11,914 nt of DNA, taken from the NCBI GenBank assembly GCA_022565015.1, contig JADFKI010000094.1, positions 1 to 11,914 on the forward strand. The letters are read 5' to 3'. Shown in pieces: positions 5,963 to 11,914 of this stretch. How positions within the stretch are numbered: the stretch's first letter is position 1; each line of letters starts with the position of its first letter. The notes beneath the pieces were generated by a model. That model saw only the letters and a program-made list of their open reading frames with translations, was not told where the DNA came from and ran no database searches. Position numbers and translations under genes: made by a program. This stretch comes from Chloroflexota bacterium (lineage in GTDB: Bacteria; Chloroflexota; Dehalococcoidia; Lucifugimonadales; JADFKI01).

Positions 5963-7342
5963 GTGAAAATCACTCAAGAAGAGGAAGTAGACCGCCAAAC
6001 CGTACTTCATATTGAGTTGGACGAGGAAGACCTCGACCCATACCTGGACCGAGGCTATAAGCGAGTCGCTCAACGCACTGCAATCCCCGGATTTCGGAAA
6101 GGGAAGGCTCCCAGAAGGATAATCGAGCAGTTTCTTGGCCGGGAGGTGTTGCTGAACGAGGTGCTCGATACAATGTTGCCGGAGGTAACGGGCCGCGCCA
6201 TCGACGAACAGTCGATCGAAGCAGTCGGCCTGCCGCAGATCGAGCTGCTCGAGCTCGATCCCCTGACGGTCAAGGCCATCGTCCCCCTGGTTCCCGAGAT
6301 AGACCTGGGTGCATATCGCGAAATCAGGGTCGAGGAAGAGACCACGGAAGTCGGCGAAGAAGATATCCAGTCGCGCCTGGAACAGCTACAGCATAGTATG
6401 GCATCCTGGGAACCTGTGCAGCGCCCCGTCGCCCTGGGAGACATGGTGACGATGAAGGCGGAGGGAGTTTCGGACGGCAATACCTTTATGGAGGAGTCGG
6501 ATACCGTTTATTTCCTGGATGAGGACGCCGCTCGACCGGTGCCGGGTTTCGCCAATGAGCTGGTCGATATGGAGCTGGATACGCCTAAGGAATTTACGAT
6601 CGCGGTTCCGGAGGACGCAGAGGGCAACGAGCTCGCCGGCAAGGATGCGGAATTTACCGTAACGATCAGCGACATAAAGGAGCGGATCCTGCCGGACCTC
6701 GATGACGAGTTCGCAAAGGGCGCCGGCGAAGGCTTTGACACTTTCGAGGCTCTGCGCGAACGCGTGGAGAAGGATATCAAGGAAGAAACTCAGAGCGCGT
6801 CCACCCAACGGCATCGCGAGAAAATCATAGAGGAGATCATGCAGGGTGCGAGCATCCTGCTGGCGCCGGTAATGATCGATCACGAAGTAACCCACATGGC
6901 CGATGAGCGAGCTAACGTCCTCGCGAGAATGAATGTGCGTGCGGACGACTATCTTCGGTCCATTAATAAGACTGAAGACGAGATGAGGGAAGAGCTTCGT
7001 GAGGAGGCCGGCCAACGCATCAAGCGAACGTTTATCCTGTCCAAGCTGGCCGAGATCGAGGGACTCGAAGTGACTGAGCAGGACGTGGAAGAGCGCATTC
7101 AGAGCCTTCTCTCCGACCAGGACGACAGTTCAGAGGAGCCTACGATTACAGACGAGATGAGGGGCTCTGTCGAGCGCCTCCTAATGGGCGAGAAGACGAT
7201 GGAGCGGCTTACCGAGATTGCAAAGGGCGAGGCGCCTCCCATAGCAGCGGATTCGTCCTCGGAGGCAGGTCCCGATGAGGACAAGGACGATAACGGGACT
7301 GTGGATACGGAAGCTGAAGAAGACGATAAAGAAGGAGAATAA
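5963..7342 (+). CDS. tig: Trigger factor
   Basis: A ribosome-bound chaperone that meets nascent chains at the exit tunnel. The 459 residues fall into an N-terminal ribosome-docking domain with the signature GFRKGKAPR at 43-51, an FKBP-type domain (~145-245), and an alpha-helical C-terminal chaperone domain (~245-415). A long acidic tail (~415-459) follows, rich in Asp, Glu and Ser, which most trigger factors lack. GTG at 5963 is preferred over TTG at 5951, because GGAG at 5953-5956 stands six bases before it and the family usually begins M-K/Q-V/I. Within the FKBP domain, positions matching Tyr26 and Asp37 of FKBP12 seem to be Ala and Met, so isomerase activity may be weak. It is the first gene of the operon, four bases ahead of clpP. 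Confidence 0.95.
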   Translation: MKITQEEEVDRQTVLHIELDEEDLDPYLDRGYKRVAQRTAIPGFRKGKAPRRIIEQFLGREVLLNEVLDTMLPEVTGRAIDEQSIEAVGLPQIELLELDPLTVKAIVPLVPEIDLGAYREIRVEEETTEVGEEDIQSRLEQLQHSMASWEPVQRPVALGDMVTMKAEGVSDGNTFMEESDTVYFLDEDAARPVPGFANELVDMELDTPKEFTIAVPEDAEGNELAGKDAEFTVTISDIKERILPDLDDEFAKGAGEGFDTFEALRERVEKDIKEETQSASTQRHREKIIEEIMQGASILLAPVMIDHEVTHMADERANVLARMNVRADDYLRSINKTEDEMREELREEAGQRIKRTFILSKLAEIEGLEVTEQDVEERIQSLLSDQDDSSEEPTITDEMRGSVERLLMGEKTMERLTEIAKGEAPPIAADSSSEAGPDEDKDDNGTVDTEAEEDDKEGE

Positions 7343-7346
7343 CCGA

Positions 7347-8000
7347 ATGCTTTACGGGCCTGAAGACATTAAGTCCAATGGTTGGCCCCTATGGTCCAAG
7401 AGGCCTGAAGATATAATACCCATGGTCGTGGAGGGTGGAGCGCGGGGAGATCGCGCTTACGATATCTACTCCCTTCTGTTGAAGGAGCGCATCGTATTCC
7501 TTGGTACGCCAATCGTCGACCATGTCGCAAACGCAATCATCGCTCAATTCTTATTCTTGGACAGGGAAGACCCCGAGAGGGACATCAGCCTGTACATCAA
7601 CACACCCGGCGGCGTTATTAGCGCCGGCCTGGCGATCTATGACACGATGAATCTGATCAGGCCCAACGTGTCGACGATATGCGTTGGTCTGGCAGCCAGC
7701 ATGGGCACTGTTCTGCTGTGCGCGGGTGCGAAGGGCAAACGCTATGCGCTTCCCAACTCGACCGTGCATATGCACCAGCCCCTGGGCGGCGCTCAGGGAC
7801 AGGCGTCCGACATCGAAATCCACGCACGTGAGATACTGAGGCTTCAAGACAAGATACGCACGATACTGTCCGAGCATACGGGGCAGTCCTATGAAAAGGT
7901 CGCCCAGGACACGGATAGGGACTTTTTCTTGAACGCCGAGCAAGCACAGGAATATGGCCTTGTCGACGAGGTGTTGATGACACCTACCAACGTAAACTAG
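7347..8000 (+). CDS. clpP: ATP-dependent Clp protease proteolytic subunit
   Basis: The serine peptidase that forms a double-ring barrel and degrades proteins fed by Clp ATPases. The 217 residues contain the full triad: Ser118 in GLAASMGT, His143 in MHQPLGG and Asp192 in TDRDFF, with the same spacings as E. coli ClpP (25 and 49). The start at 7347 is set by AAGGAG at 7332-7337, which lies inside the end of tig; the four-base gap suggests translational coupling. Compared with mature E. coli ClpP (ALVPMVIE...), there are 21 extra N-terminal residues, which include GWPLW. This is longer than the 14-residue E. coli propeptide and may be cut off on assembly. The frame stays open upstream to 7275, but that part overlaps tig and is not coding. 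Confidence 0.95.
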   Translation: MLYGPEDIKSNGWPLWSKRPEDIIPMVVEGGARGDRAYDIYSLLLKERIVFLGTPIVDHVANAIIAQFLFLDREDPERDISLYINTPGGVISAGLAIYDTMNLIRPNVSTICVGLAASMGTVLLCAGAKGKRYALPNSTVHMHQPLGGAQGQASDIEIHAREILRLQDKIRTILSEHTGQSYEKVAQDTDRDFFLNAEQAQEYGLVDEVLMTPTNVN

Positions 8001-8009
8001 GCTTCTAAC

Positions 8010-8048
8010 TTTCCCATGGGAAATTGATTGGATTAGGGGGTAGCCTCC
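8010..8048 (+). promoter_or_regulatory. Palindrome and masked ribosome-binding site before clpX
   Basis: The 52-base clpP-clpX gap holds a perfect 14-base palindrome, TTTCCCATGGGAAA (8010-8023). GGGGG (8036-8040), the only Shine-Dalgarno-like run, can pair with CCTCC at 8044-8048 around a TAG loop, with one G-T pair. The site is also rather far (12 bases) from the ATG. Weak or controlled clpX translation is an inference. Confidence 0.4.
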
Positions 8049-8052
8049 GCAT

Positions 8053-9336
8053 ATGAGTGGACGAACAGACTATCAATGTTCATTCTGTGGAAAAGCGCAG
8101 GCGCAAGTTAAACGCCTGATAGCCGGTCCGGACCGGGTCTTTATATGCGACGAATGCGTCACCCTTTGCGACCAGATTATTGCAGAGGAGAATTCAAGTC
8201 AGCCGACGGATAACTCGAGCCCGATGGCAAAGGGCTTAAACCCGAAGTGGATCAACCACCTTCTCGACGAGTACGTTGTGGGGCAAGACCATGCCAAGAA
8301 GATCTTGAGCGTGGCCGTCTACAACCATTACAAGCGCGTAGGCTCAAATAAGAAAGGTGAGGATGTTGAGCTGCAAAAGGCCAACATCCTCATGCTTGGC
8401 CCTTCAGGGTCCGGAAAGACGCACCTGGCCCAAACATTGGCCCGCGTCCTCGACGTGCCCTTCGCGATCGCCGATGCCACGTCTCTGACGGAGGCCGGCT
8501 ATGTCGGCGAGGACGTCGAAAACATTCTGCTGCGGCTGATCCAGGCGGCAGACTTCGACGTCTCGAAGGCCGAGCAGGGCATAATCTACATCGACGAGAT
8601 AGATAAGATCGCCCGCAAGAGTCCCAATCCGTCCATCACCAGGGACGTCTCCGGTGAGGGCGTTCAGCAGGCGCTGCTCAAGATAATCGAAGGCTGCGTC
8701 GCCAACGTTCCCCCCCAGGGTGGCCGCAAGCACCCACATCAGGACTTCCTGCAGATTTGCACCGACAACATACTCTTCATGTGTGGCGGCGCCTTCGAGG
8801 GTATGGAGGAGATAATCGAAAAACGGGTCTACAAGGACAAGCAGTCAATGGGTTTCCAGCATGGTGTGCCGAGTAAATGGAAGTCCAAAGAGGGTGAGAA
8901 CCTGTTTCAGCACATTACGGCGGACGACCTGATGGAGTATGGGTTCATTCCCGAATTCGTTGGCAGGTTGCCGGTTGTGGCCAGCCTAATTGAGCTCGAC
9001 AAAGATGCCCTCATCAAGGTGCTCACGGAACCCAAGAATGCATTCATCAAGCAGTATCAGTGCCTCTTCGAAATGGATAACGTGGAGCTTGTATTCTCGG
9101 ACGAAGCTCTCGCCGAGGCCGCCGAGCAGGCGCTTCTGCAGAAAACGGGGGCCAGAGGACTGCGGACCATCCTGGAGCGGACGCTTCTGGACGTGATGTA
9201 CGAGCTGCCGAGCATGGACGGGGTCCGTCGGTGCGTCGTCGGCACGGACGCCATCCTTGGCAAGGCGAGGGTAACGCTGGAAATGGCGAGCGGGGACATC
9301 GTTTCCCTTCCTCCCCTGGAGCGGAAGAGCGCTTAA
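8053..9336 (+). CDS. clpX: ATP-dependent Clp protease ATP-binding subunit ClpX
   Basis: A hexameric AAA+ unfoldase that recognises tagged proteins, pulls them through its pore and hands them to ClpP. The 427 residues show the C4 zinc-binding domain (Cys9, Cys12, Cys32, Cys35), then Walker A GPSGSGKT (116-123), the pore loop GYVG (149-152), Walker B IIYIDE (177-182), the RKH loop (225-227) and sensor 2 GARGLR. The loop that docks on ClpP reads MGF (266-268) where the family norm is [LIV]GF. A linker rich in Ser and Asn (45-58) joins the zinc domain to the ATPase. It is the third gene of the tig-clpP-clpX operon, 52 bases after clpP, and is followed by a strong terminator. Identification is certain; the start is the only ATG that keeps the zinc domain. 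Confidence 0.97.
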   Translation: MSGRTDYQCSFCGKAQAQVKRLIAGPDRVFICDECVTLCDQIIAEENSSQPTDNSSPMAKGLNPKWINHLLDEYVVGQDHAKKILSVAVYNHYKRVGSNKKGEDVELQKANILMLGPSGSGKTHLAQTLARVLDVPFAIADATSLTEAGYVGEDVENILLRLIQAADFDVSKAEQGIIYIDEIDKIARKSPNPSITRDVSGEGVQQALLKIIEGCVANVPPQGGRKHPHQDFLQICTDNILFMCGGAFEGMEEIIEKRVYKDKQSMGFQHGVPSKWKSKEGENLFQHITADDLMEYGFIPEFVGRLPVVASLIELDKDALIKVLTEPKNAFIKQYQCLFEMDNVELVFSDEALAEAAEQALLQKTGARGLRTILERTLLDVMYELPSMDGVRRCVVGTDAILGKARVTLEMASGDIVSLPPLERKSA

Positions 9337-9363
9337 CGCATATAATTAAGACTCAATTTGCGA

Positions 9364-9394
9364 AAGGGCCCCGGTGCATCGGGGCTCTTTTTTT
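9364..9394 (+). terminator. Intrinsic terminator of the tig-clpP-clpX operon
   Basis: GGGCCCCG (9366-9373) pairs with CGGGGCTC (9380-9387) around a six-base loop, followed by seven T (9388-9394). It starts 27 bases after the clpX stop. The 140 bases beyond it are AT-rich and hold no gene. Confidence 0.9.
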
Positions 9395-9536
9395 GTCTGG
9401 GTTTGATTCAAAGTGTAGTACAAATGTATTGAATTCTTCCAATAAAATCTCTAACTTATCAAACAGGGCTGATTTTCGTTTCTATACGCTGCCAGCCCGC
9501 GCAATTGTCTTAAAAACATTCTCAGGACGGCCCATC

Positions 9537-9902
9537 ATGCGTTCCACCAATATCGCCTCTACTCCGGGTGCGCTGGAAAAGCCCTTGAAAGCGCATCTGA
9601 GTCGGCACGTAGCACCGTCTACCAGCCGCGTGCCGCCAATCTATCGCGAGACGACGATGTGCTATTCGTACATGTGCCCGTACGCCTACGGCTGTGCCGA
9701 AAAGACGAGCCGGCCCGCCCAGGTGATGATGCGCAGATGCATGCGCTACATGCCCGACGAGTTGAGAATCGAGCCCGGAGTGTCGGACCTGGCGCTGGAC
9801 CTGCTCGCAAAGAGAAGGCAGGGCGGCGAGCAGCTCTCCAAAGAGACCACCGCCATTCTGGACCAGTACAGGCCCAACGGCCCAATGCGAAAGAGGATAT
9901 AG
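9537..9902 (+). CDS. Hypothetical cysteine-rich small protein
   Basis: I do not recognise this protein. The ATG at 9537 gives 121 residues and has AGGA ten bases upstream (9523-9526). A second ATG at 9657 would give 81 residues starting MCYSYMC, but with no clear ribosome-binding site. Either form contains Cys42, Cys47, Cys53 and Cys68 (C-x4-C-x5-C-x14-C, long-form numbering), set among aromatic residues, which could bind a metal. A helical, charged C-terminal part follows (LALDLLAKRR, ending PMRKRI). Codon use downstream of ~9650 is gene-like, and base composition rises from the AT-rich gap before it. The frame is also open back to 9231, but that part lies within clpX. It is not part of the clpX operon, given the terminator between them. 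Confidence 0.55.
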   Translation: MRSTNIASTPGALEKPLKAHLSRHVAPSTSRVPPIYRETTMCYSYMCPYAYGCAEKTSRPAQVMMRRCMRYMPDELRIEPGVSDLALDLLAKRRQGGEQLSKETTAILDQYRPNGPMRKRI

Positions 9903-9939
9903 CCCTCGTTCCATAAGACTCAATGTTCGTATCGCCTGC

Positions 9940-9970
9940 TTGGACAATGCCGTTGGCGTCGTGGTATATT
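9940..9970 (+). promoter_or_regulatory. Promoter of the second SDR gene
   Basis: TTGGAC (9940-9945) and TATATT (9965-9970) are 19 bases apart, and the -10 box carries a TGN extension (TGGTATATT). Transcription would start near 9977, about 75 bases before the ATG at 10052. Confidence 0.5.
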
Positions 9971-10051
9971 CCCCCAGTCATTTGCTTTAGCTCCGTTCGT
10001 AACTTAGACAAAACGCAAGCCGCGTAAGAAATGAACCACTTGGAGCGAAAA

Positions 10052-10825
10052 ATGTCTGAAGGAATGTTCGACCTGTCTGGGAAGATAGCCGTCGTGACCG
10101 GCGGCAACGGAGGCATTGGCCTTGGCATAGCCGAGGGTCTTGCCGGGGCGGGAGCCGACATCGTAGTGGCGGCGCGAAGCCGGGAAAAGACCGCCAGGGC
10201 CGTTGAGCGTCTGGAGGGTCTGGGGGTGAAGGCGCTCGGCCTGACCGTTGACGTGCAGGACGAGGCCTCCGTAGCGGCCATGGTCGACTCGACGGTGGAG
10301 CAGTTCGGCCGGCTGGATGTGCTGGTCAACAACGCGGGCATCGGCATACGCAAGGCCCCCGAAGACTACACCCTGGACGAGTGGGACCAGGTTATCGGCA
10401 TCAACCTTACGGGGTCGTTCCTGCCGTGCCGTGATGTGTACCGTCACATGAAGAGCGCGGGGGGCGGCAAGATAATCAATATCGGGTCCATGACATCCAT
10501 ATTCGGACACGATATGGTGATGCCCTACGCGGCGAGCAAGGGCGGCGTCGTTCAGCTGACCAAGAGCCTGGCAATCGCCTGGGCCAAGGACAACATTCAG
10601 GTGAACTCCATACTGCCGGGATGGATAAACACGGACCTCACCGAACCCCTTCGCACACAGCCGCAATACAGGGAGCGATTCGAGCTGATCTCATCTCGGA
10701 TACCCCACGGCCGATGGGGCGAACCGGCGGACATGGCCGGTACTGCCGTGTTCCTGGCGAGCAGCGCATCGGACTACGTTACGGGCGTGTCGATTCCCGT
10801 GGACGGCGGCTACACGTCCTTCTAG
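10052..10825 (+). CDS. Short-chain dehydrogenase, gluconate 5-dehydrogenase/KduD-like
   Basis: A classical SDR oxidoreductase, 257 residues. TGGNGGIG is at 16-23 and NNAG at 93-96, with a complete catalytic tetrad: Asn118, Ser146, Tyr159 and Lys163. Segments such as GKIINIGSM, YAASKGGV, LTKSLAIAWAK and GRWGEPADMAG are close to those of gluconate 5-dehydrogenase and 2-deoxygluconate 3-dehydrogenase (KduD), as remembered. A sugar acid or similar polyol substrate is therefore plausible but not proven. Arg42 after the second beta strand, with no Asp in that place, suggests NADP(H). GGAG at 10042-10045, six bases ahead, selects the ATG at 10052 over the one at 10031. It stands as a single gene behind its own promoter and is only distantly similar to the SDR at 412. 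Confidence 0.9.
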   Translation: MSEGMFDLSGKIAVVTGGNGGIGLGIAEGLAGAGADIVVAARSREKTARAVERLEGLGVKALGLTVDVQDEASVAAMVDSTVEQFGRLDVLVNNAGIGIRKAPEDYTLDEWDQVIGINLTGSFLPCRDVYRHMKSAGGGKIINIGSMTSIFGHDMVMPYAASKGGVVQLTKSLAIAWAKDNIQVNSILPGWINTDLTEPLRTQPQYRERFELISSRIPHGRWGEPADMAGTAVFLASSASDYVTGVSIPVDGGYTSF

Positions 10826-10991
10826 ACTCCGTGGCGGGATGCGTCGGAGCGGCGCCTGCACCCTGGGCTCGATTTCCGCACCTAATTGGCAATGGGAGGA
10901 GGGTCAGAGCATCATATGCAATTACCCTCGGCTGTCGAAAGACGGCAGTGCTCTAATCAGCTTAGAATCTCTGTTAGGTCTGGAGAAAACC

Positions 10992-11207
10992 ATGGCGAAT
11001 CGGGCAAAGGGAAAGGCAGCCCTTAAATTGCCGCGAAGCTGGGTGTCTTCATTGACGTGGGCGGTCGCAATCGTTGGGATCTCGATTGTCGCCAGCGCGA
11101 CAATCAATCCCCTCTTCGGACGATCCGTCCACTGGGACTGGATGGCCGGTGCGGCGCCCGTGTCATTCGCGATCTTGGCGATCGCGTTCCGCCGCCGCTG
11201 GGTATAG
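10992..11207 (+). CDS. Small two-helix membrane protein
   Basis: A 71-residue protein with no recognised family. A basic N terminus (MANRAKGKAALKLPR) leads into a hydrophobic helix (~16-38, SSLTWAVAIVGISIVASATI). A short polar turn with GRSVHWDW follows, then a second helix (~50-66), ending in FRRRWV. Positive charge at both ends predicts both termini in the cytoplasm. GGAG at 10982-10985, six bases before the ATG, and a start that removes an unlikely 51-residue extension support it. The gene follows the second SDR by 166 bases and is followed directly by the repeat cluster. Role unknown. Confidence 0.65.
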   Translation: MANRAKGKAALKLPRSWVSSLTWAVAIVGISIVASATINPLFGRSVHWDWMAGAAPVSFAILAIAFRRRWV

Positions 11208-11234
11208 CCAGGGGCGGCGCGCGCGAGCCCTTCA

Positions 11235-11264
11235 CCCCCTCTGAATCTCTCCTTGACAAGGGGG
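11235..11264. repeat. Palindromic repeat, CCCCCT...AGGGGG type
   Basis: CCCCCT (11235-11240) and AGGGGG (11259-11264) enclose a smaller CCTTGACAAGG palindrome. It stands at the left end of the repeat cluster, 27 bases after the small membrane protein. It resembles short intergenic repeats of related genomes, from memory. Confidence 0.5.
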
Positions 11265-11270
11265 GACGAA

Positions 11271-11372
11271 ACCTCCTCTCCCTCAGGGGGAGCATTGAGG
11301 TAAGGGTGAGATGCTGCAAAGTGCAAATGGCCACCTCCATCCCAACCTTGCCCACTGAGGGGGAAGGGGTTT
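11271..11372. repeat. Palindromic repeat, copy 1 (diverged)
   Basis: This shares with copy 2 (from 11444) the blocks ACCTCCTCTCCCT, AGGGTGAGATGCTG and CATCCCAACCTT in the same order and spacing, with copies 173 bases apart. Its arms CCTCTCCCTCAGGGGGAG and TAAGGGTGAG pair less well with its right side than those of copy 2, so it looks older or decayed. Confidence 0.65.
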
Positions 11373-11443
11373 ACGGGTATAGACCAATGATATATACGAA
11401 CGGAAACTGAATAGATAAGCAGCACTTCCAAAGAGGAGACAAG

Positions 11444-11548
11444 ACCTCCTCTCCCTGAGGGAGAGGACTAAGGTGAGGGTGAGATGCTGAAGTTTTCGCA
11501 ATGGCTCACCCTCATCCCAACCTTCTCCCACCAGAAAAGAAGGGGCCT
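11444..11548. repeat. Palindromic repeat, copy 2 (well kept)
   Basis: CCTCTCCC/GGGAGAGG (11448-11455 with 11459-11466) forms a tight hairpin. TGAGGGTGAG (11474-11483) pairs perfectly with CTCACCCTCA (11505-11514), and the flanks GGGAGAGG and CCTTCTCCC extend the larger fold. AGAGGAG/CTCCTCT (11432-11438 with 11446-11452) adds a stem at its left edge. It encodes no transposase, and open frames crossing it are spurious. With copy 1 it fills most of the 470-base gene-free gap 11208-11677. Confidence 0.7.
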
Positions 11549-11590
11549 CTGTTGCCCCAGCACCCTTGCCCATCTCAAGCATGAGGCATC

Positions 11591-11618
11591 TTGCCAGACC
11601 CGTGCGGCCTGGTATACC
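11591..11618 (+). promoter_or_regulatory. Possible promoter of the amidohydrolase gene
   Basis: TTGCCA (11591-11596, five of six) and TATACC (11613-11618, four of six) are 16 bases apart, with TGG just before the -10 box. A hairpin GTGCTC/GAGCAC (11632-11637 with 11646-11651) follows in the leader, shortly before the GGAGG at 11661-11665. Confidence 0.45.
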
Positions 11619-11677
11619 ATCGGTCGCGGACGTGCTCACCTCGGGGAGCACACGAACCTTGGAGGTATGCGAACGAT

Positions 11678-11914
11678 ATGGTAGACCTGCTGCTGAAGGG
11701 CGGAGAGGTGCTGGACCCTTCACAAGGAGTCCGAGCTAAGCTAGACGTTGCCGTCACCGACGGCGCGATTTCACAGGTGGCGCCGAACATCAGCGCAAAA
11801 GAGGCCTGGCGTGTCATAAACGTCCAGGGCAAACTCGTCGTGCCCGGCCTGATAGACCTGCATTGTCATGTCTACGACGGTGTGAACCAGACCGGCGTCA
11901 ACCCGGACCTGGCA
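11678..11914 (+). CDS. Amidohydrolase/deacetylase-family metallohydrolase (partial, 3' end outside window)
   Basis: The first 79 codons of a metal-dependent hydrolase of the amidohydrolase superfamily. The start has the usual small beta-sandwich (LLLKGGEVLDPSQGV, then DGAISQVAPNI). The first barrel strand follows as VVPGLIDLHCHVYDG, with the metal-binding HxH at His62 and His64. The VYDGVNQTGVNPDL continuation is like the amidohydrolase/deacetylase group related to dihydroorotase and D-aminoacylase; the exact substrate cannot be told from this part. GGAGG at 11661-11665 lies 12 bases before the ATG, a long spacing. An overlapping ATG at 11667 leads only to a five-codon frame. The gene begins right after the repeat cluster and runs off the right edge. 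Confidence 0.85.
   Translation, partial: MVDLLLKGGEVLDPSQGVRAKLDVAVTDGAISQVAPNISAKEAWRVINVQGKLVVPGLIDLHCHVYDGVNQTGVNPDLA

Noticed and set aside
7275..7346. Upstream extension of the clpP frame
   Set aside because: It overlaps the acidic tail of trigger factor. A strong Shine-Dalgarno site places the start at 7347.
9231..9536. Upstream extension of the frame of the cysteine-rich protein
   Set aside because: It overlaps the end of clpX in another frame and crosses the clpX terminator and an AT-rich gap, so it cannot be coding.
9619..10353. Long minus-strand frame opposite the small protein and the second SDR
   Set aside because: It is a GC-driven antisense shadow. The plus strand encodes a complete SDR with all motifs.
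11235..11548. Possible CRISPR array
   Set aside because: Only two or three diverged palindromic units are present, with no regular spacers or short identical repeats, and no cas genes are in the window.
11283..11723. Minus- and plus-strand frames across 11283-11723
   Set aside because: Their products are translations of the palindromic repeats and overlap the start of the amidohydrolase.

Overview
This window looks like chromosomal DNA from an uncultured member of the Chloroflexota, perhaps of the SAR202/Dehalococcoidia type. That placement is inference. It rests on the tig-clpP-clpX cluster, the style of the cupin and short-chain dehydrogenase (SDR) genes, GTG starts behind good Shine-Dalgarno sites, moderately high GC, and G/C-rich palindromic intergenic repeats. 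There is no rRNA or tRNA gene to confirm it. I see no CRISPR array, transposase, integrase or phage gene.

Layout, left to right. Positions 1-1461 (+): a cupin-type gene whose 5' end is made of two perfect hairpins, then a classical SDR, then a 79-residue protein of unknown function. Positions 1522-1694: a fold-back inverted repeat with no gene. Positions 1716-2757 (-): a CcdA-type membrane thiol-disulfide protein with its own terminator and a possible promoter. Positions 2758-3227: a long divergent control region with iterated motifs, a consensus-like promoter and an intrinsic terminator lying upstream of the next gene. Positions 3228-4994 (+): a siroheme nitrite/sulfite reductase. Positions 5026-5053: a terminator shared with a convergent small membrane protein (5122-5526, -).

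Positions 5922-9394 (+) hold the protein-quality-control operon: trigger factor, ClpP and ClpX, from an extended -10 promoter to a strong terminator. Trigger factor acts on nascent chains at the ribosome. ClpX unfolds substrates and feeds them to the ClpP barrel. Downstream lie a cysteine-rich small protein (9537-9902), a second SDR of the gluconate-5-dehydrogenase/KduD type with its own promoter (10052-10825), a 71-residue two-helix membrane protein (10992-11207), a 300-base cluster of palindromic repeats (11235-11548), and the first 79 codons of an amidohydrolase that runs off the window.

Most genes are ordinary. The points most worth checking are: a complete C-x5-C-x37-C-x3-C motif in both halves of the siroheme reductase; a terminated leader RNA in front of it; the inverted-repeat element at 1522-1694; and an Asn-to-Asp change in the catalytic tetrad of the first SDR. 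I found no clear evidence of a wholly new multi-gene system.
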